Of a stretch of DNA of 64,000 nucleotides, positions 21,184 to 28,058 are shown in pieces. The notes beneath the pieces are model-generated. The model made no database searches. It was not told where the DNA came from and saw only the letters and a program-made list of their open reading frames with translations. The position numbers and the translations under genes were made by a program. Numbering within the stretch: position 1 is the first letter of the stretch; each line of letters begins with the position of its first letter. Origin of the DNA: Janthinobacterium sp. 64 (lineage in GTDB: Bacteria; Pseudomonadota; Gammaproteobacteria; Burkholderiales; Burkholderiaceae_D); assembly GCF_002813325.1 (NCBI RefSeq), contig NZ_PHUG01000001.1:5704001-5768000 (forward strand), read 5' to 3'.

Positions 21184-21946
21184 ATTGTTCAGCCTTCCCG
21201 TACTGGCGCTGCTGGGCGTGGTGGCGGCGGGCACGTATTTCCAGACCGTCACGGGTTTTGGCCTGGGCATGATCGTCATGGGCGTGGCCAGCGGGTTGGG
21301 CCTGGCGCCCGTGCCAGCGCTGGCGGCCCTCGTCAGTTTGCTGTCGCTGGCCAATTGCCTCGTGGCCTTGCCGGGCGCCTTGCACCACCTGGACTGGCGC
21401 GCCATCCGCGCCGCCAGCATCGGTTTGCTGCCAGCCATGGCGGCCGGCGTGTTGCTGTTGGGATACCTGGACCAGGCGTATGCGTCCCTGCTGCATCTCT
21501 TGCTGGGCGCGGCCATCGTGTATGGCGGTGTCAGCATCCTGCTGCAAGCGCCGCCGGGACCGGGCGCGGCGGATAAACGCAGCTTTTTCATCAGCGGCGT
21601 GTGCGGCGGCCTGTTCTCGGGCCTGTTTTCGCTGGCCGGGCCACCGCTCGTGTACCAGTTTTATCGCCAGGAAATGAGTTTAAAGACCATCCGCTACAGC
21701 CTGATCTTCCTGTTCGCCATCAGCGCGGGCGGGCGCTCGCTGATGGCGGGTAGCCAGGGCCAGCTGGACGCAAAAGTGCTGTTGCTGTGCTCGCTGGCCT
21801 TGCCCGTGGGCGTGCTGGCCACGATGGCTGGCAAGCGCTATCCGCCGCCCATCGCCCAGCGCGGCATGCGCCGCATCGCGTTTGCCGTGCTGACCTTGAT
21901 CGGCATTTCGCTGATGGCGGCGGCCGTGCCGCAACTGCTCGGCTAG
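21173..21946 (+). CDS. tauE: TauE/SafE family sulfite exporter
   Basis: Inner-membrane protein of about 257 residues with seven or eight hydrophobic segments and the family repeats TYFQTVTGFGLGMIVMG near the N-terminus and SGVCGGLFSGLFSLAGPPLVYQFYRQ in the second half. It most likely exports sulfite made by Xsc. A GTG at 21173 inside the end of pta (11-base overlap) gives the first plausible start; TTG 21185 is an alternative. Overlap implies translational coupling to pta. Confidence 0.85.
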   Translation: MAAELFSLPVLALLGVVAAGTYFQTVTGFGLGMIVMGVASGLGLAPVPALAALVSLLSLANCLVALPGALHHLDWRAIRAASIGLLPAMAAGVLLLGYLDQAYASLLHLLLGAAIVYGGVSILLQAPPGPGAADKRSFFISGVCGGLFSGLFSLAGPPLVYQFYRQEMSLKTIRYSLIFLFAISAGGRSLMAGSQGQLDAKVLLLCSLALPVGVLATMAGKRYPPPIAQRGMRRIAFAVLTLIGISLMAAAVPQLLG

Positions 21947-21964
21947 TCTCCAAGCGTGCGGCGC

Positions 21965-21993
21965 TTGCAAAATAAATAAACTGCCGTTATATT
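21965..21993 (+). promoter_or_regulatory. Strong sigma-70-type promoter of the RNA repair genes
   Basis: TTGCAA (21965-21970), exactly 17 bases, TATATT (21988-21993). Transcription would begin near 22000, about 245 bases before the RNA ligase ATG, giving a long leader. Confidence 0.65.
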
Positions 21994-21996
21994 CCC

Positions 21997-22244
21997 GGTT
22001 CTTTCTAGAACCTCTTCCTTATTGGAGCCAAAAGTGCCTCGCTACTTCGCCATCACCTGCTAACGCTGACGAAATGCTCTTGCAGCATCGTTCGGCGCGT
22101 TGACGCCCCCGATTGCTGCGGCACTGTTTTTGTTCCATCCGCACACGTCTCCAAGACTCTGCTCTTGATCGTCCACGCCCGAACACGTCGTCAGCACCCC
22201 TGACCCTGTATGGACACGCCCCGGTGAACGCGGCGTGGGACGCT
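21997..22244 (+). promoter_or_regulatory. Long structured 5' leader of the RNA ligase gene
   Basis: The predicted transcript opens with a GGTTCT-TTCT-AGAACC hairpin (21997-22012). A TTGGAG Shine-Dalgarno then precedes a nine-codon frame GTG..TAA (22034-22063; peptide VPRYFAITC). A second nine-codon frame follows at 22074-22103 (MLLQHRSAR). Further stems are GTCAG/CTGAC (about 22188-22202) and CACGCC/GGCGTG (about 22215-22237) just before the ligase ATG. This looks like a regulatory leader (attenuation or RNA sensing). No known riboswitch or tRNA-like fold was recognised. Confidence 0.45.
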
Positions 22245-23132
22245 ATGTTTTTACAATCTTTGCCCTTATTCAAATACCCGCGCACGCCGCATCTGGAAGG
22301 CTCGCGCCTGCAGGACGGCGACGACGGCTCGGACCAGATGCCCCTGAAAAAGCTGGCCGGCCAGTACGTCGTCATCGAGGAAAAAATCGATGGCGCCAAC
22401 TCCGCCGTGTCGTTCAGCGATGCGGGCGAAGTGCTGCTGCAGTCGCGCGGCCACTATCTGGCGGGCGGCGGCAGCGAACGCCAGTTCAACCTGTTGAAAC
22501 CGTGGGCGCATGCGCACGAACCCGCCTTGCTGGGCTTGCTGGAAGACCAGTATGTGCTGTTTGGCGAATGGTCGTACAGCAAGCATTCCGTGTTTTACGA
22601 CCGGCTGCCCCATTACTTCAACGAGTTCGACGTGTATTGCCGCCGCCGCCAGATGTTCTTGTCGACGGCGCGCCGCCACGCCATGCTGGCCGGTTCGCCC
22701 GTGTTATCGGTTCCCGTGCTGTACGCGGGATTGATGCCCACGTCTCCCAAGCAGTTGTGGCAGCTGCTGCGCCATTCGCTGGCCAAGTCCCGCTTGTGGC
22801 GCGACGCTTTTGAAACCGCGGTGGCGCGCGAACGCTTGCCGCTGGACCTGTGCTGGAAGCAGACGGACAAGTCCGACCACGCGGAAGGCCTGTATCTGAA
22901 AGTGGAAGACGACGAGCAAGTGCTGGCCCGCTACAAGCTGGTGCGCCATGACTTTACGCAAACCATCCTCGACAGCGGCTCGCACCACAGCACGCGGCCC
23001 CTGATCCCGAACCAGCTGGCCGAGGGCGTCGACCTGTACGCGCCGCAGCCGCTGGTCACGTGGGAAAGCCTGGGTTTGCACACCTGCCGCTCGCTCGACG
23101 AACTGGCAGTATTTTCAAGGAGTACAAGATGA
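22245..23132 (+). CDS. ATP-dependent RNA ligase family protein
   Basis: 295-residue covalent nucleotidyltransferase of the RNA ligase superfamily. Motif I is EEKIDGANS with the AMP-accepting K47. The FGEW segment (near 102) fits motif III/IIIa, EGLYLKVED motif IV, and ARYKLVR motif V (paired lysine). It would seal 3'-OH/5'-PO4 RNA ends. The ATG at 22245 starts a conserved-looking N-terminus (FKYPRTPHLEGS); the longer frame to 22113 lies in the leader and is rejected. It overlaps the end-healing enzyme gene by ATGA, so the two form one repair unit. Confidence 0.85.
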   Translation: MFLQSLPLFKYPRTPHLEGSRLQDGDDGSDQMPLKKLAGQYVVIEEKIDGANSAVSFSDAGEVLLQSRGHYLAGGGSERQFNLLKPWAHAHEPALLGLLEDQYVLFGEWSYSKHSVFYDRLPHYFNEFDVYCRRRQMFLSTARRHAMLAGSPVLSVPVLYAGLMPTSPKQLWQLLRHSLAKSRLWRDAFETAVARERLPLDLCWKQTDKSDHAEGLYLKVEDDEQVLARYKLVRHDFTQTILDSGSHHSTRPLIPNQLAEGVDLYAPQPLVTWESLGLHTCRSLDELAVFSRSTR

Positions 23133-24268
23133 ACTGGAAAACCCTGCAGCAACTGGTGCCGCAAGCGGGCCAGTCGCCCGATTTCAGCGCCTGCCTGGCC
23201 GCTTTCCCGCAGCTGGAACTGGCCAAGACGACGCCGCAAAACCCTGTGTATCACGCGGAAGGCGATGTGTGGACGCATACGATGATGGTGGTCGAATCCC
23301 TGCTGGCCATGCCCGACTATCAGCAAGCCACGCGCGCGGAACAGGAAATCGTGTTTCTCGCCGCCTTGCTGCACGACGTGGCCAAGTGCAGCACCACGGT
23401 GATCGACCCCATCACGGGCGCCATCGGCCAGCCCGGCCACTCGCGCAAGGGCGCCCTCGATGCGCGCATCGCCCTGTGGGATTGCGACGTGCCGTTTGCC
23501 GCGCGCGAGGAAATCTGTCGCCTGATCAATGTGCACCAGGTGCCGTTCTTTGCGCTGGAAACGTCGCGGCGCGGCGTCACGCCCGAGTTCACCGTGCGCG
23601 AGTTGTCGTGGCAGGTGGATATCCGCCTGCTGGCCATGCTGGCCGAAGCCGATATTCGCGGGCGCATCTGCCCCGATCCGCAGCGCATTCTGGATGCCAT
23701 CGAGCTGTTCCGCGAACTGGCGCGCGAGGAAGGCTGTTATGGCCAGCGCAGGGTCTTTGTCGACGATCACACGCGCGTCAAATATTTTCGCGGTGCCGAG
23801 GCGCATCCCGATTACTCGCTGTTCCAGGAGCCGGGTTCGCGCGTGATCGTCATGTCGGGCTTGCCCGCGTCGGGCAAGAACACGTGGGTGGACAAGCACC
23901 ATCCGCGCCTGCCCGTCGTGTCGTTTGACGATGCGCGGACGGCCTTGGGCTTGAAGCACGGCAAGAACGAGGGGCAGGTGGGCGACTATGCGGAAGAGCG
24001 GGCGCGCGAACTGTTGCGCCGTGGCGAGCCGTTCGTGTGGAACGCCACGCATCTGTCCAAGCTGATGCGCGAAAAGACGCTCAACCTGCTTTACAAGTAC
24101 AACGCGCAGGTGGAGCTTGTGTACCTGGAACAGCCGCGCAAGGAGTTACTGCGGCGCAACGGCCAGCGCGACACGTCGCTCAGCAACAAAAAGCTGCAGG
24201 GCATGCTGTGGAACTGGGAAATTCCGCTGCCGATGGAAGCGCACGCCGTGCGCTACGAGGTGAGTTGA
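23129..24268 (+). CDS. HD-Pnk type RNA end-healing enzyme (HD phosphohydrolase plus polynucleotide 5'-kinase)
   Basis: 379-residue bifunctional protein. The N-terminal HD domain (about 20-185) has the first His in DVWTHTMMV (near 52), the H82-D83 pair in LLHDVAK, and later His residues at GHSRKG and INVHQVPF. The C-terminal P-loop kinase (about 235-375) has GLPASGKNT (244-252, K250) and a D-D-A-R segment typical of polynucleotide kinases. The architecture matches Runella HD-Pnk, which removes 2',3'-cyclic or 2'-phosphates and phosphorylates 5'-OH ends. It overlaps the ligase gene by four bases; a TCAAGGAG site precedes its ATG. The stop is four bases from the convergent VWA gene. Confidence 0.88.
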   Translation: MNWKTLQQLVPQAGQSPDFSACLAAFPQLELAKTTPQNPVYHAEGDVWTHTMMVVESLLAMPDYQQATRAEQEIVFLAALLHDVAKCSTTVIDPITGAIGQPGHSRKGALDARIALWDCDVPFAAREEICRLINVHQVPFFALETSRRGVTPEFTVRELSWQVDIRLLAMLAEADIRGRICPDPQRILDAIELFRELAREEGCYGQRRVFVDDHTRVKYFRGAEAHPDYSLFQEPGSRVIVMSGLPASGKNTWVDKHHPRLPVVSFDDARTALGLKHGKNEGQVGDYAEERARELLRRGEPFVWNATHLSKLMREKTLNLLYKYNAQVELVYLEQPRKELLRRNGQRDTSLSNKKLQGMLWNWEIPLPMEAHAVRYEVS

Positions 24269-24272
24269 ACCG

Positions 24273-26003
24273 CTAGCGTTTGCGTCCACCCAGCAACTGC
24301 GCGATCTCGCTGAACAGCTCATTGTTCAGCGAGGCGGGCAGGGTGGTGGCCAGGCTGCGGCTGTAGTAGGCGCCCAGGTCCAGGCCCAGTCCCAGTCCGC
24401 AGATTTCCACGGCACCCTGCGCTTCGCGGCGCGCCACCACTTGTTTCAGATGCTGGGCCAGGTAAAACTCGTCGTTGGCCAGATTCGTGGCCGTATCCAT
24501 CGGGCAACCGTCGGAGACGACGAGCAGGATGCGCCGCCGTTCCGGGCGCGCCAGCATACGGCTGCACGCCCAGTCCACGGCTTCGCCATCGACGCCTTCG
24601 CGGTACAAATCCGCCTTCAGCAGGGCCGCGATGTCTGGCCGCGCGCGGCGCCAGCTCGTGTCGCCATCCTTGAAGACCATGTGCACGAGTTCGTTCAAGC
24701 GGCCCGGATTGGCGGGAGAACGGGCGCGCATCCAGTCACGTTTGACTCTGCCCCCATTCCACGCGCCCGTCGTAAAGCCCAGCAACTCGGTGGCAACGCC
24801 GGCCTGGTCCAGCGCGCGCAGCAAAATGTCGAGCAGCACGGCCACGGATTGCGCGTGCGTCTTCATGGAACCGGAGCAATCGACGAGAAAGGACACCAGG
24901 CAATCGGATTGCGGCAGGAATTGTTCCTTGCGAAACAGCCTGCGCTCGGACGGCGAACTGATCAGCTGCGCCAGCCGCCGGCCATCGATATACCCCTCTT
25001 CTTCGCCAAACGACCAGCCGTCGCGCTGGGGCACGGCCAGCAATTGCGTGAACCGCCGCGCCAGGCGGGCCGTGTTGATGCCCAGGCTGGCGATGCGGGC
25101 ATCCATGCGTTCGCGGTAGTCGAGCAGCAGGGCGCGGCGCACGAGATCGCCCGCTTTTTCCTCGCGGTCATATGCCGTGGAGTAAGCCTTGTAGCCGCCA
25201 TCGCCATCGCTGAAGGCGCGGCTCTCGCCCAGCGGGGCGGCGTCTGGAATATTGTCGTTATCGCTGTCGAAATCGAGCAGCAGCTTGAAGGCCGCCTGCG
25301 CCTTGGCGTCGCCCCCATCGTCCTGGCTACCGTCGCGTGCCGTTTGCGCGTCTTTCAGCATGGCATCGACTGCGTGGGCGATGGCCAGAGAGTGGCGCGC
25401 AAAGGCCGCCTGGTCGGCACGGTGGCGGCGCAATCCGGCCAGGTCGCCGCTCAGTGTTGAGGACACCGACCAGCGCGTGGCTTCAATAAAATCTTCCGTT
25501 TTTTCCAGCACGGGCCTGGCCGTCAGGCGCGACCAGCACATCTGGAACACTGTATACAAGAGCAAGCCCGATGCGCCTTCCGCCAGGCCGGAATCGTAGA
25601 ACGCGTGCGACCAGGCCGTGAAACGGTGGCGCAGGTTGGCGATCACGCCGGCATGTTGATCGGGCGCAAGCGTTTCCACCCTGAACTGCTCCAGCAGCTC
25701 GAAGACCAGGCGCGCCACGGGGTCAAGCGGACACAGGGACTTGTGCAGGGCGGCATCCGTATGCAGCAGGCGCAGGGCCACGCTGTCGGCCGCGCCGCGC
25801 AAGGATGGCAAATCCTGCAGCGCCGCATCGGGCTGCAGATGGGCCGCGTGGATGGGTAGCGGGCGGTGGCCGTCGTGCAAACGCCGGCCACGGTAGCGTA
25901 TCGAGGGAGAGGCGCTGAGTGCGCGGATGGCGCCCGCGCACAGCTCATCCGTTTCCTGCTGCTCGCGCGTGTAGGCGGCAGGAACGATGGCTTCGGCGCT
26001 CAT
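24273..26003 (-). CDS. CobT-like VWA-domain protein
   Basis: 576-residue soluble protein. The N-terminal two-thirds is helical and charged, with an acidic stretch around LDFDSDNDNIPDAA (about 245-260), as in CobT. The C-terminal von Willebrand A domain (about 365-570) has the metal-site motif D375-C-S-G-S379 and a later IAALL/VSDG pattern (ILLVVSDGCP). CobT proteins work with a CobS-type AAA+ ATPase in cobalt insertion, but homologous pairs serve other remodelling tasks. It overlaps the upstream MoxR/CobS-like gene by four bases. No cobalamin genes are nearby, so a cobaltochelatase role is unsupported. Confidence 0.82.
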   Translation of the reverse strand: MSAEAIVPAAYTREQQETDELCAGAIRALSASPSIRYRGRRLHDGHRPLPIHAAHLQPDAALQDLPSLRGAADSVALRLLHTDAALHKSLCPLDPVARLVFELLEQFRVETLAPDQHAGVIANLRHRFTAWSHAFYDSGLAEGASGLLLYTVFQMCWSRLTARPVLEKTEDFIEATRWSVSSTLSGDLAGLRRHRADQAAFARHSLAIAHAVDAMLKDAQTARDGSQDDGGDAKAQAAFKLLLDFDSDNDNIPDAAPLGESRAFSDGDGGYKAYSTAYDREEKAGDLVRRALLLDYRERMDARIASLGINTARLARRFTQLLAVPQRDGWSFGEEEGYIDGRRLAQLISSPSERRLFRKEQFLPQSDCLVSFLVDCSGSMKTHAQSVAVLLDILLRALDQAGVATELLGFTTGAWNGGRVKRDWMRARSPANPGRLNELVHMVFKDGDTSWRRARPDIAALLKADLYREGVDGEAVDWACSRMLARPERRRILLVVSDGCPMDTATNLANDEFYLAQHLKQVVARREAQGAVEICGLGLGLDLGAYYSRSLATTLPASLNNELFSEIAQLLGGRKR

Positions 26004-26974
26004 GCCTGGCTCGCCAGCAATTCCTCATTGAAACAGCGCTGGTAATACTCGGCCACCATGGGCCGCTCGGCCTCGTCGCATTTGTTGAGGAAGGACAGGC
26101 GGAAGGCCAGGGCCGGGTCGCGGAAGATCTGGCAGTTTTCCGCCCACGTGATCACCGTGCGCGGCGACATCAGGCAGGCCAGGTCGCCCGCCGCATAGCC
26201 GTGGCGCGTGAGGCTGGCCACGGCCACCATGCTGGCGGCCAGCTGGCGGCCCGCCGCGTCGTTCAGGGCGGGAACACGCGCCAGGACGATTTCCGTTTCC
26301 TCGTCCTGCGGCAAATAGTTCAGGGTGGCAACGATGTTCCAGCGGTCGATCTGTGCGTGATTGAGCACTTGGGTGCCATGGTACATGCCGTTCAGGTTGC
26401 CCAGGCCCACCGTATTCGAGGTGGCGAACAAACGGAAGTGGGGATGCGGCGTGATGACGCGGTTCTGGTCGAGCAAAGTAAATTTGCCGTCGCGTTCGAG
26501 GATGCGCTGGATGACGAACATCACGTCGGGGCGGCCCGCATCGTATTCGTCGAAGATCAGGGCCACGGGGCGCTGCAAGGACCAGGGCACGATGCCTTCC
26601 TGGAATTCGGTGACTTGCTGCTGCTCGCGCAGCACGATGGCGTCCTTGCCGACCAGATCCAGGCGGCTGATGTGGCCGTCCAGATTGACCCGCACGCAAG
26701 GCCAGTTCAGGCGCGCCGCCACTTGCTCGATGTGCGTGGACTTGCCCGTGCCGTGCAAGCCCTGCACCATCACCCTGCGGTTGTGGGTGAAACCGGCCAG
26801 TATCGCCAGGGTCACATCCTTGTTGAAGCGGTAGGCGGGATCGATGTCGGGCACGTGCGGGTCGCGCTCCGTGAAGACGGGCACGAGCAGGTCGCTGTCG
26901 ATAGCGAACAGGCCGCGCACGGACTGCATGGTTTGCGCCGCTGCGGCGGGGGGATGTTGGCGTGAATCTGGCAC
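26000..26974 (-). CDS. CobS/MoxR-like AAA+ ATPase
   Basis: 324-residue AAA+ protein with an N-terminal CobS-like segment (VPVFTERDPHVPDIDPAY), Walker A GLHGTGKST (72-80, K78), Walker B VALIFDEYDAG, and sensor-1 FRLFATSNTVGLGN. It starts with GTG, supported by AGGAGAACAAG directly upstream. It partners with the VWA protein (ATGA overlap) as a remodelling ATPase/substrate adaptor pair like CobST, NorQD or CbbQO. It begins 40 bases after the iclR stop on the same strand, so iclR-moxR-vwa is a likely operon. Confidence 0.84.
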   Translation of the reverse strand: MPDSRQHPPAAAAQTMQSVRGLFAIDSDLLVPVFTERDPHVPDIDPAYRFNKDVTLAILAGFTHNRRVMVQGLHGTGKSTHIEQVAARLNWPCVRVNLDGHISRLDLVGKDAIVLREQQQVTEFQEGIVPWSLQRPVALIFDEYDAGRPDVMFVIQRILERDGKFTLLDQNRVITPHPHFRLFATSNTVGLGNLNGMYHGTQVLNHAQIDRWNIVATLNYLPQDEETEIVLARVPALNDAAGRQLAASMVAVASLTRHGYAAGDLACLMSPRTVITWAENCQIFRDPALAFRLSFLNKCDEAERPMVAEYYQRCFNEELLASQA

Positions 26975-27014
26975 CTTGTTCTCCTGTGAAGCCGCAGCGG
27001 GGACGCTACGGCGG

Positions 27015-27872
27015 TTATGTGTGAGCTGTGGAATGACCGGTTTGTGATGCGTCGTCGTCGTCCCCGCCCGTCGTCGGCATGGTTTCCGATTCGATGGCGG
27101 CCAGGGCTTGCGCGGCGCGTTGCAATGCAGGCAAGAAATGTAAAGCCTTGTCGTGCGTCAAACGGATGATGGGCGCCTGGATGGCCACGGCCAGGTTCGA
27201 GCGTCCGTTCGGGTTCGGCACCAGCACGGCCACGCACAGCAGGCCGGGCAGGAATTCCTCGTCGTCCAGCGCATAGCCGTTACGGCGCACCAGTTCCAGT
27301 TCGCGCTCGAGCTTGACGGGGTCCGTTTCCGTCTTGTCCGTAAAGCGCGTCAATTCCATGTGGCCCAGCAGGCGGCGCCGTTGCACGGGCGTCATTTGCG
27401 CCAGGAACAGCTTGCCGCTCGACGAACAGTGGGCCGGCACGCGCGAACCGGGATGCAGGTAGAAGCGCAGCGGCGCCGCCGTTTCCACGCGGTCCAGGTA
27501 CACCACTTCGCTGCCGCTGAAGGCCGTCAGGTTGCAGCTTTCGCCCACTTCCTCGACCAGCTGGCGCAAGACCATGCGGCGGGCGCCATGGAAGGTATTG
27601 TTAATCAAGAGGTTCGACGCCAGGCGGCGCAGGCGCACGCCCGTGCTGTAGTGGCGGCCATCGCTTTCGCGCTGCAGCACGCCCACGCTTTCCAGCTGTT
27701 GCAGCATGCGGTGCAAGGTGGGCTTTGGTAGTCCCGTTTCTTCCACCAGCGCCTGCAGCGACAGCAACTGGTCTTTTTCGGCAATCACTTCCAGCAAAGC
27801 AAACAAACGCATCGTGGGCGTGTCGCCTTCCAGTTTTTCCGGCTCAAGTTTTGGGGATGAAATCATGTCCAT
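27015..27872 (-). CDS. IclR family transcriptional regulator, probable taurine-pathway regulator
   Basis: 285-residue regulator with an N-terminal winged helix-turn-helix (about 20-80; LPKPTLHRMLQQLESVGVL as recognition region) and a C-terminal IclR effector domain (about 95-265; the SSSGKLFLAQ and LLCVAVLVPNPNGR segments). It ends in an acidic tail (GGDDDDASQTG). The start ATG is at 27872; the frame stays open far upstream antisense to xsc, which is a codon-bias shadow. It is divergent from xsc copy 2, whose promoter carries the shared CGG-type boxes, making it the best candidate regulator of xsc, tauXY and the rest. Confidence 0.87.
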   Translation of the reverse strand: MDMISSPKLEPEKLEGDTPTMRLFALLEVIAEKDQLLSLQALVEETGLPKPTLHRMLQQLESVGVLQRESDGRHYSTGVRLRRLASNLLINNTFHGARRMVLRQLVEEVGESCNLTAFSGSEVVYLDRVETAAPLRFYLHPGSRVPAHCSSSGKLFLAQMTPVQRRRLLGHMELTRFTDKTETDPVKLERELELVRRNGYALDDEEFLPGLLCVAVLVPNPNGRSNLAVAIQAPIIRLTHDKALHFLPALQRAAQALAAIESETMPTTGGDDDDASQTGHSTAHT

Positions 27873-27925
27873 GGTGGCCTCGGTTGTCTGTCTGAGTGTT
27901 ATTTCATTTTCGAACTCAAATTGTA

Positions 27926-28009
27926 CCGTTTCCTCGAAATTCTGTTTGACTTTTGATTGCTGAACGCTTAAATTGAATTGTATATCAAATTTCGGAACAA
28001 AATATACCG
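27926..28009 (+). promoter_or_regulatory. xsc copy 2 promoter and putative IclR-type operator
   Basis: TTGACT (27946-27951), 17 bases, TAAATT (27969-27974), flanked by CCGTTTCCTCG (from 27926) upstream and CGGAACAAAATATACCG (27993-28009) downstream. The 17-base downstream box is identical to that before xsc copy 1. The upstream box lies 54 bases before the iclR ATG, so it could also autoregulate iclR. Confidence 0.7.
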
Positions 28010-28058
28010 TTTTTTGATAATTCGAACGAAGCTTATCACCACAGACCAGGAGACACCC

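Noticed and set aside
22113..22244. 44-codon N-terminal extension of the RNA ligase
   Set aside because: It lies in the structured leader, is Arg/Ser/Cys-rich and unlike ligase N-termini. ATG 22245 fits the family start.
21997..22244. tRNA-like or Y-RNA gene in the leader of the RNA repair genes
   Set aside because: Y RNAs accompany some RNA repair operons, so the leader was checked for a T-loop (GTTCGA-type) and acceptor stem; neither is present. A structure search would be needed to exclude a divergent form.
24273..26974. Cobaltochelatase CobS-CobT
   Set aside because: Sequence patterns match the CobS/CobT families, but no cobN or other cobalamin genes are nearby and the gene pair is in an operon with iclR. 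A general AAA+/VWA label is safer.
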